From Glandiceps talaboti (Eukaryota; Hemichordata; Enteropneusta; Spengelidae), in NCBI RefSeq assembly GCF_964340395.1, contig NC_135561.1, positions 15,005,461 through 15,069,460 of the forward strand: a DNA stretch of 64,000 bases, in the 5' to 3' direction. Of the stretch, positions 22,704-35,287 are shown piece by piece. The position numbers and the translations under genes were made by a program. The notes beneath the pieces are model-generated. The model did no database searches, was not told the DNA's origin, and was given only the letters and a program-made list of their open reading frames with translations. Each line of letters begins with the position of its first letter. Within the stretch, counting starts at the first letter, position 1.

Positions 22704-23999
22704 TTATTTAATGTTTGTATCCAGTAACAAGTACGATTTCAACAGAGCTGGTAAAGGTAGATCATATATATTGTCATGACAACGGTTTCCAAGGTGTCTC
22801 CGAATCGCGCAACGACAAATATGACGCAATGTTCGCGGTGTATCTCCCAAAGTTAATAACTGCTCAAATAGCACACTGCCATGGTTATGTCCTGCGTCTG
22901 ACCACGTGTCCGTTTCCATGGAGAAAACAATAATACTATATATGTCGATGTATGCTCGCACATTGACGAGCATGCGCACCGCGTATGCGAAATTAGTAAC
23001 GTTTTGGTGGCGAAATATAGGTAGAAAAGTCCTCCCACCTAAAGTTGTCTCCACAGCACCATAATTCAATAGTTTCTGAAGACACGACGCTAGGGTTCGC
23101 GGATGTTTGACGTATTCTTCGAGAGACATTAGATCGGGAAGTTTCAAGATAAGTAAATCGAGAGCGGTTTCTCCTTGATAATTCCGAAGGTTAATGTTTC
23201 TAACTTTATCGGTCAAGAATCGTATCACAGCAACATGTCCGTGTTTACAGGCATGATGCAAGGCCGTCTCAGAATTATCAGTTGCGATATTTGGGTTCGC
23301 GCCATGAATGTACAAAAGTTGAACGACCCGGTCAAGTCCATAATTGGCGGCGATCACAAACGCCGTTCTACCAACATTATCACGTATATTCAGTTTTGGT
23401 CTGAATCTCAGAAGTGTTGTGACGTAATCTTGATCGACGTCCCTCGCTGATACCACAGCAAGATGGAGCGGTGTCATCTGCCTTGCATTCTTTTTGTTGA
23501 TATTTGCACCTCCACTGAGGAGCAACACGATAAATTCAACATCGAGTCTAAATTCCATCGTAAGATGAAGAAGCGAGCCATAATATCGTTCGTCGCTTAG
23601 CGACGGGTTTGCACCTGCCTCCATTAGAACCCCAATACATTTCTCATAATCTTGCACCTTCCCCGATTCTGCACGTGAACTTCGTAAAGCCAGATACAAA
23701 GGCTGGTACATGTGTTTGTTCGCCTTAGCAACGTCAAAATTAACCAATGCTTTGTTGTTCACGAGGAACTCGCAACAACGCCAGCTTCCACACACCGCGG
23801 AGAGTTGGAGAGGAGACAGATATTCAAATCCACCGAAGTTGTCTTGATACGGCTGGCCTAGCACACCATGATGTAGTAGAACGTTCGATATCATTTTATC
23901 TTCCTTCATAAGTCTACGTAGTTCTTTCACATCGTCATCTGTGCAGGCTTTTATGATCTCTACTTGTATGGGTATCGGTAACGGATCTCTGCATCTCAT
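22704..23999 (-). CDS. Ankyrin repeat and SOCS box protein (ASB-like) 2
   Basis: Intronless 431-residue paralogue of the neighbouring gene. The first ATG is 23999 (MRCRDPLPIPIQVEIIKACT); an earlier in-frame TTG is not used here as a start. Ankyrin repeats include LSPLQLSAVCGSWRCCEFLV (about 65-90), SLLHLTMEFRLDVEFIVLLL, MTPLHLAVVSARDVDQDYVT, RTAFVIAANYGLDRVVQLLY, ETALHHACKHGHVAVIRFLT and ETALDLLIL. The C-terminal SOCS box has a canonical BC box (TLRHICRCAI) and a canonical Cul5 box with LPLP (DLPLPALLKSYL). Expected to recruit Elongin B/C and Cullin 5. Tandem, same-strand duplication with ASB-like 1; both lack introns. Confidence 0.92.
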   Translation of the reverse strand: MRCRDPLPIPIQVEIIKACTDDDVKELRRLMKEDKMISNVLLHHGVLGQPYQDNFGGFEYLSPLQLSAVCGSWRCCEFLVNNKALVNFDVAKANKHMYQPLYLALRSSRAESGKVQDYEKCIGVLMEAGANPSLSDERYYGSLLHLTMEFRLDVEFIVLLLSGGANINKKNARQMTPLHLAVVSARDVDQDYVTTLLRFRPKLNIRDNVGRTAFVIAANYGLDRVVQLLYIHGANPNIATDNSETALHHACKHGHVAVIRFLTDKVRNINLRNYQGETALDLLILKLPDLMSLEEYVKHPRTLASCLQKLLNYGAVETTLGGRTFLPIFRHQNVTNFAYAVRMLVNVRAYIDIYSIIVFSMETDTWSDAGHNHGSVLFEQLLTLGDTPRTLRHICRCAIRRHLGNRCHDNIYDLPLPALLKSYLLLDTNIK

Positions 24000-25576
24000 T
24001 TTACACCACTGTGCCTCCAAAAGAAAAGACAGAAAAGGGTCTGATATTCCACCAACTCATTCTCTAATCTCTAATTCCTAAGGTTCCGTTAAAAGTATCT
24101 CTTCATTAAAACTTACGAGTGTTTTTTTTAAGTTCATATATGTGAATCATCAGGACGCGGACGTGAGAGGTCAGGGGTCATCGTTACGCGGATTCAATTA
24201 CATGTACTACGGTGTCTGTATGCGCATTCGATGAGCTCGTCTCTAAGTTATTTTTTCTTCGTTGGCATCGCTTGCTTGCTTGCCCGTCTGTCTGTCTACG
24301 TGTGGAATGTTTCTCGTTATGTCGCCAGAATTTTTTGCAGCATGATGAAACATCACGGTATTCCATCGAAGACTCCGAGTCTCTAACGGCCGCTTTTCAT
24401 CCCAAAGAGATTGTCATACATTTACACTATACTATGTATATAGTAGGATTTATCTTATCTAAGAAACCATGAATGAACGAAAAAGTGACGATATTTGATG
24501 CATTTCTATGGTCAAAATCTTATAAGTATGCCTTATTTTAGAGGGGGGGGGGTTAAACTTCTATACACACTATTTTAGCATTAATACTGCGCTTCTTGTT
24601 CCCGGAGTGAATATTAGCTGATCAGAAGTTGTTGTAACCTTATCGTAGAATTGGCCGATGAACGCGGGTAACTCGTATGATCGACGTCGCAGTGAATCAC
24701 TACCCGGTAAGAGTGGGGCAACCAAATGACTCGGATGACCCCTCATCAATTTCATTCTCTCAGGATACCATTTGTCGACTTCTTAAGATTTGATTTAAAA
24801 AATGACACTTATTAAACACAAGAAGCGTGTACCGAACTCCACAGTAGTTTGCCATATACTCATTTTGTTTTGATTTCTTAACTGCGAATTTACTTACCAA
24901 TATGGCGGCTCTTATATCTTCCCAGACGTGGTTGGGTAATCGCGACTCTGTGTCCGGTATCTGAAATATGTCTTTTGGAATGTCTATGTTTTTTATCGTC
25001 GTTGGTCGTGTTGTATATGCACTCGTCTATTTCAGAACTGCTTCCAACAATCTGTATTGGAGTTGGCTAGTATAAGTACAGACTAAGTGCATTATCGCAA
25101 AAAAGGGTACTTGATAATGAACTGATGTCCGGGACAAGTAATTTGTCATTCGAGCCCAATCATTTTTCATTAGGTTAGCTTGCTGAAAAGACTTATTATT
25201 TCCCCCACATAATGTCCTATCATATCGCATAAATAAAAATGGATAACAACTCAAATAACAAATCACGGCATTGCTTCTTACATTTTCCTCTCAAAAAGTC
25301 AAGTTTATTCATTTTTGACGAAAATTTTTTACCATGGTAACAGAAAAGTGATCGAAATTATTGGTTTCAGTACGTGTCATACACAGCTGACTAATGTATT
25401 AAAACCACGTGACATTACGTCATGGTCCTACACTGGTTTAACTAAATAGTTTTCATTCCCTGGTATACTTACAGACACGGTATCTTGTCAGAAACAAGAT
25501 TAAACCATCCTTGCAATTTTAGTAAATTACACACGAAGATTTATCAACATTCCAAGCAAATGTACTTATTGATAAT

Positions 25577-25583
25577 CTCGCTC

Positions 25584-25679
<96 letters not shown>
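25577..25679. repeat. (CT)n microsatellite
   Basis: About 100 bp of CT dinucleotides with one CCCT interruption. Confidence 0.97.
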
Positions 25680-25682
<3 letters not shown>

Positions 25683-26103
25683 ATTATTGCAACTTGCCAA
25701 TTTTAATTCATTGAAGAATGTTCGACCACTTTTGTAAATTGTACGATTATCTCCTTGTAAAATGAAAATATCGCCACTTGTATGGCCAAAAAACGTTTGA
25801 GTGATGGCATTGATCTTTTCTTCTACATTCTTTTTTATTTCTATATGTTGCACTAAATTAAGGGATAATGGAAACTATCTGTTTCTTGAAATTGTGTAAA
25901 GACTCCATGGTATGAAGTCCCGTGGTCATTTCGTTTGCTTGGTGTGTTACACTGTCAATAGTTCATTACAGTATGTCATCTCTCAGTAATCTATATTATT
26001 GAATTTGTAATAAGGAGAATGTCTGACGCGATACTCATAGCACTTGCCACTATGCAAACCAAATGTACAAATTTCAGAATTCTAAGTAGTTCGAACGCAA
26101 CAT

Positions 26104-26181
26104 GCGATGTATGTATGTATGTATGTATGTATGTATGTATGTATGTATGTATGTATGTATGTATGTATGTATGAATGTGTG

Positions 26182-26213
<32 letters not shown>

Positions 26214-26231
26214 TGTATATGTATGTATGTA

Positions 26232-26262
<31 letters not shown>

Positions 26263-26273
26263 ATGTATGTATG

Positions 26274-26307
<34 letters not shown>

Positions 26308-26353
26308 TGTGTGTGTGTATGTATGTATGTATGTATGTATGTATGTATGTATG

Positions 26354-26418
<65 letters not shown>
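26104..26418. repeat. (TATG)n with (GT)n and (TA)n blocks
   Basis: TATG tetranucleotides from 26105, short TGTG blocks, then pure TA from about 26360 to 26404 and GT to 26418. The open frames through it are repeat artefacts. Confidence 0.97.
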
Positions 26419-26896
26419 AAAGTTCTTATTTGGATTCTTAAACGTAGAAGACAACATAATGGTAAATCAATTATTTGACGTTTCATACTATAGACAAGGC
26501 AAAACGTTTGTACAATATTCTGTCTAAACAGAACAAAATAAACAATTCACAGTGTAAAATAATTATGCAAAATTAACATATGGAGAGGGATAAAGATGTT
26601 GTTGTCAAATTCCTGTCATTTTAATTGCAAAATATTTTAAAGCCCCTTCACCATTCTATGCTTAATATTGACACGTTGATACATTTAAAAAAAAAACATC
26701 ACAGTGTTACTGCACTACTAGCCTACGTGTCACCCACTCTATGCCGGTCCAACAATGACAGCTATAGACACGAGTCAGTTTAAATATATAATCCCTTGCA
26801 AAGCCGTTACAGATGTTGTCCTATTGCGATATGCATTCATTTAAAATTGGGCACATGCATTGTGAGAATACATAGACTATTTTCATTCAGTTCAAG

Positions 26897-27994
26897 ATGG
26901 CGACCACTATGTGTACGAAAAAACGAATGGCTTGTCGTACAGGAGTTTTCCTGTATTTGGTGTTATCACTCGTGTCAACCGTTCTTTGTTTTAACGAGTT
27001 CGAACTGATTCAGCCCAAATACGACGCAATTACTGATGATAGCAAATATGACATTGATGCTTATGTCAAATCTAAATTTTCTAAATCTTGCTATGAAGCG
27101 AAACCTGGCGACCTGACCGAGCGCATTTTGCGAAGTACCAAAGACCTGAAAGACCGCAATTGTGCCCAGAGACTACCCCAGGCGATCATTATCGGAGTGC
27201 GTAAGTGTTACTCTGGACGACTGCTTCAGTTTTTACGTTTCCATCCATCGATAGAGATGCGATCTGATCTTGTACCCCTTGACCTTTTCAGTGGTGCGTA
27301 TGACAACACGTTAGAGCTTTATCGAAAACAAATGCCGTTTACCACTGATCGTCAGCTGACTATCGAGAAGACACCAGAATATTTCATAGTTCCACACGAT
27401 GTTCCAAAAATAACACACGATCTCATTGACCCAAATATAAAAGTCATCGCTGTTGTCTGCGATCCAGTACGAAGAGCCATTGCTGATTACGTACGAGTGA
27501 AAACAGGTCGGGATAGCGAGTACGGTAGCCAGCTAATCGGCAACACTTTCGAAGAGACCGTACTACAAGCCGAAAGAGAGGGACACGTGAACCATCTCAA
27601 TGCTTTGATCGACAGCGGTCTCTACTTCAAGCACTTCTTACGTTGGCTTCACTACTTTCCTCAGGAGCAAATGTACCTTCTTGATAGCAAACTCCTTACG
27701 ATCAACCCTGCCATCGAGTTAAAGAAGGTGGAAGATTTCCTTGGCCTCCCTCCTTACTTCGAAGAATCTCATTTTTCCTTCGATGAAAAGTCCGGTCACT
27801 ACTGCATCATTTTCCCACAAAAAGTATGTCTCCAAGGGTCCAGTGGCAAACAACCAAAGAAACCAAATGTTGATGACGATACATTGAAAACCCTGTACGA
27901 ATTCTTTGCCCCCTACGACCGCTCCTTATCGAGTGCCTTCGGACAAAAGCTGACCTGGACAGATAATAAGTACAACGAAGATTGGGATAATTAA
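26897..27994 (+). CDS. HS3ST-like sulfotransferase paralogue A
   Basis: Intronless 365-residue protein of the heparan sulfate 3-O-sulfotransferase fold (Golgi enzymes that use PAPS to sulfate glucosamine). An N-terminal hydrophobic segment at 14-31 acts as signal peptide or signal anchor. Family landmarks: QRLPQAIIIGVRK (91-103), YRKQMPFTTDRQLTIEKTPEYF (142-163, K158 conserved), PVRRAIADY, HFLRWLHYFPQEQ, VEDFLGLPPYFEESHFSF, and a Cys pair HYC (303) and VCL (311). Departures: the 5'-phosphosulfate loop KGGTRAL reads KCYSGRL (103-109), the RDP of the 3'-phosphate site reads CDP (188-190) and SDY reads ADY, and the region of the catalytic Glu (EVHFFD in HS3ST1) reads DLVPLD. Activity as a PAPS enzyme is therefore doubtful. 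The ATG lies in a good context. Confidence 0.85.
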   Translation: MATTMCTKKRMACRTGVFLYLVLSLVSTVLCFNEFELIQPKYDAITDDSKYDIDAYVKSKFSKSCYEAKPGDLTERILRSTKDLKDRNCAQRLPQAIIIGVRKCYSGRLLQFLRFHPSIEMRSDLVPLDLFSGAYDNTLELYRKQMPFTTDRQLTIEKTPEYFIVPHDVPKITHDLIDPNIKVIAVVCDPVRRAIADYVRVKTGRDSEYGSQLIGNTFEETVLQAEREGHVNHLNALIDSGLYFKHFLRWLHYFPQEQMYLLDSKLLTINPAIELKKVEDFLGLPPYFEESHFSFDEKSGHYCIIFPQKVCLQGSSGKQPKKPNVDDDTLKTLYEFFAPYDRSLSSAFGQKLTWTDNKYNEDWDN

Positions 27995-28458
27995 TAAGTG
28001 ACTTTTACTGGGAGTATATTAAGAGAAAATGATAGTCCAATATCAGATTTATCGCCATTGCTTTTTCGCTTAACGTGTCCGCATCTTAATTCCCAATAGA
28101 GGAAGCTTTCGCGATTTTTCGTTAATTTTTCTCCATAAGTTACGTTCATTGAATAAGTTACGATCGCTTAGCTTCATCAAACCACAGATAAGTATCCAAC
28201 CCCGAATGTATACACTGTTTTGAATACCCATTGTAATCTTGCATGTATCTGTACCACTGTGCTCTTTGAAAGCATACCATATACATGTGTATGTTTTGAT
28301 CGCTTAAAGTTTTGTTTTCTGAGCTTAGGTTTATCAAATATTTTCAGCAACTTTTTAGTAATAATTTGTTCAAAGTTGACATGTACAAGTTGTTTTGTTC
28401 ATTCCCGATTCTCGATTGACAAGTCATAGTTTACATACGGACACCACTACTGTACGAT

Positions 28459-28783
<325 letters not shown>

Positions 28784-28785
28784 AA

Positions 28786-28787
<2 letters not shown>

Positions 28788-28874
<87 letters not shown>
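28788..28874. repeat. (TA)n microsatellite, right flank of PLE remnant
   Basis: Pure TA dinucleotides, 86 bp. Confidence 0.97.
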
Positions 28875-28876
<2 letters not shown>

Positions 28877-29448
28877 ATCAGTGACTCAAGAATACAGATA
28901 ACTCGGCTAATGATTAAAAGAAATGTTGCAGTAGTCAAGTAAATATTTAATGTATTTTTGTTTTCATTTCAAACGGCAAAATTTAACGAAATTTGGCAAA
29001 AAGGTTAGTTTATACTGGTAGAGGACTTAGACCGGAAGTACGTCATATTTGAGACATATTTACTAGCTAGGTTGGTTGGTGATGGGTGCTGCGTTTAATT
29101 TTGTTTTCATTACAAAAAAAAAGATAGAGAGAGACAAGATTTAAGAATATCTGCTGTCTTGTGGTCCATTTTAATATCGATATAGCAATGTACTATCATG
29201 TAATATGCTTGGAACCAAAATAAAACTGTTATCAAATCATGAAAGCACAGCTGATACAAAACATAAGTATTGACACACTATGTCATATTGAATAGATTTA
29301 TGCTCATTAAAATTTGAATGTAAAATAAAATCTTGTGATTGGCTCGTGCAGCTGCCACCAGGGTCAACATGTAATCATTAATCATCACACACGTAATACT
29401 GAGAGAGATTGATTTGTGGATAGTGTATGTGGAATATTTGTATTATTA

Positions 29449-29450
<2 letters not shown>

Positions 29451-29534
<84 letters not shown>
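29451..29534. repeat. (TA)n microsatellite
   Basis: Pure TA dinucleotides, about 84 bp. Confidence 0.97.
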
Positions 29535-29536
<2 letters not shown>

Positions 29537-30487
29537 AGAGTAATGAATTTGAGTAATATAATATATAATAAGTAAATGAAATTACTGTCGTTTTTCTGTG
29601 ATAAGTTGAACGGAGAAAAGGCTCCCCGCTTATCAAATATTGTTGTGTTTATTAGTACAAATTTAAATGAATGGTGGATAATTATTGCAATGTCAAAGGT
29701 CGCCAACAAATTAAAGTTTTGCTTGTAATTCGTGTCATCTCAGTGACACGAAGGTAAGGACGCTTGTTGCTGAATCCGGGCTCATTTTGTTGTTATTTCA
29801 TCTTGACGATTCGCGAAATGTTACAAATGATGACTAACGTAATAATATTACAGTTGAAGGGTGAGAATTCGTTACAACCCGTTGCAGGTTAGTGTTCACT
29901 GGCTCTGTTTTGACACAACCATACAGAAACCAAGAAGAAACTGCACAAGATTCAATCAAATATAGGTTCTTGCAACATTTTGTCTTAAATGAAATGAACT
30001 AATTGGCGCCTGCCTGTCTGAGTATAGTTGCAATACATTTAAATAGTTTATTTCATTCAGACTAAATGTAGCAAGAAATTGTTATCTTGTTATCTGAAAG
30101 TATACCACGTGTGCAGTTTCTTATTTGTTCATGGTTGTATTAAAATAAGTAGCCAGTGTACAATAACCTGCAACGCGCTGTTGCAAACCATCATAGCTCT
30201 ACGTTTGAAAACATTATGCAACTCATCAAAAATATTAATAAAGTGAACAAAAGAGAGAAAATATCGATAATATTCGATTGTTAATGTAGGAATTTATTTT
30301 GTTTTCTCAATCATATATGCACAAAAAACATTTCTGACGTAGTCCCATAACAGAATTTTCGAACTAATTACACCATACTGAAATATTTCCGTACGATTAA
30401 GATAAATAATATGACTAAAAAGGGGACAATTTTATTTCATTATTCAAAATTAGAAGCTGAGATTCCGTCATATATGGCTGTTTAGAC

Positions 30488-30511
30488 AACATACATACAT
30501 ACATACATACA

Positions 30512-30543
<32 letters not shown>

Positions 30544-30860
30544 CATACATACATCCATACATACATACATACATATACATACATACATCCATACATACAT
30601 ACATACATACATACATACATACATACATACATACATACATGCATGCATGCATGCATGCATGCATGCATGCATGCATACATACATACATACATACATACAT
30701 ACATACATACATACATACATACATACATACATACATACATACATACATACATCCATCCATACATACATACATACATACATACATACATACATGCATGCAT
30801 ACATACATACATACATACATACATACATACATACATACATACATACATACATACATACAT
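30488..30860. repeat. (TACA)n microsatellite with a (TGCA)n block
   Basis: TACA tetranucleotides with an internal ATGC block (about 30638-30676) and scattered CATC variants. Confidence 0.97.
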
Positions 30861-31728
30861 GATGTATATGTATTTGCTGTCTTTTCTCTTCACCACTCCC
30901 ACTGGCTGTAACAAGCCATTCTGACGTGTGGTTTATATTTTAAGAACATTACATAAACGGAACCAGCTGTTTATCTGTCTGGAAAGATATCAATTACAAT
31001 ATTATGGACTCATTCACGAATCATCGTTTGTTTATCACATAATAGTTAATAGTCAATTACTTGTTCCTAACAACGCTGTCTAGCAGATGACACAGTTCTA
31101 ATTAAGCACGAAGTAATCAAATCAGAAAATAACAATAATTGTACAATCAAGCTAGCTATAAGAACTCAAAATGACTGTCATTTTGTTGACCTTTTACCAA
31201 CATATGATTTTTTTTTACATTAAAAACCTTTGAAATATTTTTAAAGATTAGATGATAAAGCTTTAAGTACGACTTTGAAATGACTTTACATTATGCTATA
31301 GACGCCAACTATTAAGCCTACCGAAAATCCATATTAACCAATAGCAAGACATGGCATTTCGGTTTTCTTGGGATACAAGACAATACTGAAGGGTGCGCGA
31401 GTGGCACCCGTCTGGTATGTTATCAGGACACCTTTCTGAAGTGGAATCTACAAACAAAAACCCCATCATATAATATATATAACTTGACTTGCCGTGTTCA
31501 CCCCAAAATGTCCCTCTGGCAACTGACTAGGTGGAGAGGTGTCGAGTTTCCAATTTGTTGTGATTTGTGCGCAGACAAGTGTTTTAAATGGTATGTTGTG
31601 ATGTTTACCAAGGGTAGGGATTTAATCATACGCGACACGCATTCACTTTCGTTCATTGAAAGAGGTATTATCACCCGTGTAAAAGTATATGGACGAAAAT
31701 ATATCCGTAGTATCATGAATAATCCCAA

Positions 31729-31904
<176 letters not shown>

Positions 31905-32436
31905 TGTCGTACACTGCAGTACTCCGAGTTTGTTCTACAATGATGCAAGTAGTCCCGTATGGTTATTATCTATTTGCCCTTCCATTTTCTTTATCATCAT
32001 CTTGAAGTATCTAACATGACAAACGTCGTTTTGTGTAAATCACAGTTGCTAAGTGTTTCATTTTACAAGTGGGACCCAGTACTCTGTCTGTCTACCCTCA
32101 TAGATTGTCAAGAATGTAATGCATATATCTATATCACTAGTATCGTCAAACATTAATATTGTTCACACACCCCCCCCCCCACCCCTTTTGTCATTCAATA
32201 AGCTGCAAGTGAGTATGGAAAAACCATAATAGCTTTAGATGGGGTGGGATACCCTTCCGAACTTTATGACATCAATTTGTAACACGGGATAACGTTTCAT
32301 TAATTAGCCAACCGATCCGAAGTGTTACATTTCAGAGGTCATGACCCAAAAGCATTGAAACTCAGATTATTCGTTAACAATATTATTTATATACTACAGT
32401 TGTATATCATGGTTTGCCACTACAATGCCAATTCTG

Positions 32437-32441
32437 CAGGC

Positions 32442-32492
<51 letters not shown>
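32437..32492. repeat. (CAGA)n microsatellite
   Basis: About 13 CAGA units followed by a short GA tract. Confidence 0.95.
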
Positions 32493-33074
32493 GAGGGAGA
32501 GAGAGATCCGCTAAACAGTGCAATTATTTCTGTTTACCAAGTACTAACTACCCCCTTTCCTCACAAAAAAGTCCTCATTTGAGATACTATTATAGATGTG
32601 CGTGTGAATATACACTGTGATTTTTTATTTTGTTCTGTACCCTCGAGTACATACATGTATTATTAATTTTAAACACAGACACTGGGGTATACGTATACAG
32701 CAAACCAACACTAGTAGTTGTTTGAATCAACAGCTAACTAGCATAGAATATCGTGTTGTCCATCTTACAATAATAGTTGGTCGAATGTACAAAACCCCAA
32801 TTTTTCAAAGCTGAATAATAATATGCAAATGTTAGCATGGACAAGTTTTGAAGCGACGTGTATGTATGTGGCAACAGCTTGCGTTAAGCATTACAATCAG
32901 ATACGAATAGAGCCCCGCAAGCTGTGCCTCCAGTATTATACTCCGTAACACTTTGTCCGTATGGAAATCAGACTGAAATCATTTGAATAAATACTATATG
33001 TCATAAGGTGTTTTTTTGTGTGGTTTTCTGATCTTGTCCCTCGGAGGTTATTAGTTTTTTTTCCTCCGGTAATC

Positions 33075-34244
33075 ATGACTATCCGACGCCGTGTACCGCA
33101 CTCGTTTATCCGAAGACACGGAATCGAAGTCGTTATCCTGATAGTATGTTGCTGTTTATGGGTTGTCTACATCTCCGTGCACGAACCACACATCAAACGA
33201 TCTGTTTTGACAAGCCTAGGCTGGGAGCCGGAGAGTATCCGCAGTAAAGTTCCACCTATACTGTCACAAGCCAAGTATGATGTCAACTCATACATACACA
33301 CCAAGTTTGATAATTCTTGCTACATACCAAACGTGGACGACCTCAGCCAAAGGAAACTAGTAGACAAGAAGCTCTTAAAGCAGAGAAGTTGCGAGCAACG
33401 ACTACCACAAGCTATTTTGACGGGCGTAAGAAATTGTGGTCTCAGTCGCGTGTTGCAATTTCTGCGATTTCATCCCTACGTTGAGATGCGAGCTGATTTG
33501 ATCCCATTGGAGTTATTCAGCGGCTCGTACGACAAAAATCTCGAACTTTATCGTAAGCAAATGCCTTACACTACAGAGAAACAAATGACGATAGAGCGAA
33601 CACCCGAATATTTTGTGACACCCCATGATGTGCCAAAGAGAATCCATGATGAAATATCGCCACGTATCAAAATAGTAGCAGTCATTTGCGACCCTGTAAA
33701 GCGCGCCATCTCCGACTACGTTCAGGCCAAAGCCCGAGGTGACGACGAAGAGAGCAAAACATTCGAAGAGACTGTCCTAGAACAAGAAAAATGGGGTAAT
33801 GTTAACCACCTTAATGCGATTATTGACAGTAGTATTTATTTCAAACATTTCTTAAGGTGGGTTCATTACTTTCCACAAGAACAATTTCATTTAATCGACG
33901 GTAGACAACTGTTAGAAAACCCAGACATTGCGCTAGGACAACTCGAAGAATTCCTGGATCTTCCGTCATTCTTTGAAGCCTCGCATTTCTCGAGAGGGAA
34001 CAAGAAGAACCCGAACGGCCCATATTGTTTGACCTTTCCGCAGCGGGTTTGTATCAAACCAAGTAAGGTGAAGTCACGCAGACGACCAGAGGTAGACGAC
34101 GAAACCAAACAGAAACTATATGAATTTTTCGCTCCCTATGACAAGTCCTTGTCAGATATGTTCAAAAAACCGTTCTCTTGGTCCGACAAATTGGACGAGG
34201 AAGGTAATCTGGCCAAGTATGAACAAGAAATGGCCCGAAATTAG
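33075..34244 (+). CDS. HS3ST-like sulfotransferase paralogue B
   Basis: Intronless 389-residue type II membrane protein (basic N-terminus MTIRRRVPHS, hydrophobic anchor about 17-35), the usual topology of Golgi HS sulfotransferases. I start it at ATG 33075; the frame opens earlier only at a GTG. Family landmarks: QRLPQAILTGVRN, YRKQMPYTTEKQMTIERTPEYF, PVKRAISDY, HFLRWVHYFPQEQ, LEEFLDLPSFFEASHFS and the YCL/VCI Cys pair. The phosphosulfate loop is NCGLSRV instead of KGGTRAL, so even its Lys is lost; the 3' site has CDP (205-207) instead of RDP; the catalytic-Glu region reads DLIPLE; and the usual EK(T/S)P Lys is Arg (ERTPEYF). Tandem with A and C. Confidence 0.85.
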   Translation: MTIRRRVPHSFIRRHGIEVVILIVCCCLWVVYISVHEPHIKRSVLTSLGWEPESIRSKVPPILSQAKYDVNSYIHTKFDNSCYIPNVDDLSQRKLVDKKLLKQRSCEQRLPQAILTGVRNCGLSRVLQFLRFHPYVEMRADLIPLELFSGSYDKNLELYRKQMPYTTEKQMTIERTPEYFVTPHDVPKRIHDEISPRIKIVAVICDPVKRAISDYVQAKARGDDEESKTFEETVLEQEKWGNVNHLNAIIDSSIYFKHFLRWVHYFPQEQFHLIDGRQLLENPDIALGQLEEFLDLPSFFEASHFSRGNKKNPNGPYCLTFPQRVCIKPSKVKSRRRPEVDDETKQKLYEFFAPYDKSLSDMFKKPFSWSDKLDEEGNLAKYEQEMARN

Positions 34245-34825
34245 GCTTACATTTAGTTGATTTTTCTTTTCGAAGAAATTTTTAATTTTAGTTACTCCCC
34301 ACAAATGTGTGGTATTTAGAAAAACACCGACACGTAATAGATATGTTAACACGGAACAACTATTTTAAATAGGCATGCGCAATGTGGAACGTTAAAAAGA
34401 CTTACTGTCGGGGCACTTGAAATAAAAATTGAAACAGCTGATATTTGCGTAAGTGTGATTAGAATTGTTTAACACTAACTTGTTAGTGTCCTGTGATGAG
34501 CTACTATTGTACGGGGACAACTGAACATCTAGAGTGATCACGATAGGGGCACGTGATCATGATGTGGGGGAGTTATGGATTTATTGTTTTGCTGTCAACA
34601 ATTCACCGAGACAACATTTGATACTGGTGAAATCGTCTCAAATCAATGCACAGCACAACTGTCGCAACTGTCGATTCACTGATGCGTACTGTTTTAGACA
34701 GTTTCAAAATGTAAAGGCTATCTCGTTTGCTTGGTGTCGCCGATTCGCACTGTATATACAAAAAATATAGACAGCAACCCCACTGACACCACCAACGTTA
34801 CCATCACTACAAGCATCACCACCAC

Positions 34826-34843
34826 CGTACCACCACCACCACC

Positions 34844-34875
<32 letters not shown>

Positions 34876-34883
34876 CAACAATC

Positions 34884-34940
<57 letters not shown>

Positions 34941-35008
34941 GTAATAACAAGAACAACAACAAGAACAAGAACAACAGCAGCAGCAGCAGCGACGACGACG
35001 ACGACGAC

Positions 35009-35064
<56 letters not shown>

Positions 35065-35080
35065 CGATGATGATGATGGA
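34826..35080. repeat. Compound trinucleotide microsatellite
   Basis: Successive blocks of CAC, AAC, AAT, AAC/AAG, CAG, ACG and GAT trinucleotides, each neighbouring pair differing by one or two bases. Frames through it read as homopolymeric amino-acid runs and are not genes. Confidence 0.97.
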
Positions 35081-35206
35081 ATCTTTCGAGACATTATAAT
35101 CGCACCGTGTACTCTACTACAGTATGTTCGCCCTGCTACCCTTGTATGTATTTTTAGCCTTTTTTAATTGTAACAGGGTTTAAACAGGAATAAATGTTCC
35201 TTAAAA

Positions 35207-35286
<80 letters not shown>
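35207..35286. repeat. (GAT)n microsatellite
   Basis: About 26 pure GAT units, 127 bp beyond a similar GAT block. Confidence 0.97.

Positions 35287-35287
<1 letters not shown>

Larger units (their letters stand above)
24000..26896. other. Intergenic between ASB-like 2 and HS3ST-like A
   Basis: Divergent promoter space for genes on opposite strands. Holds a (CT)n tract and a long (TATG)n/(TA)n tract (listed). No other gene supported. Confidence 0.6.
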
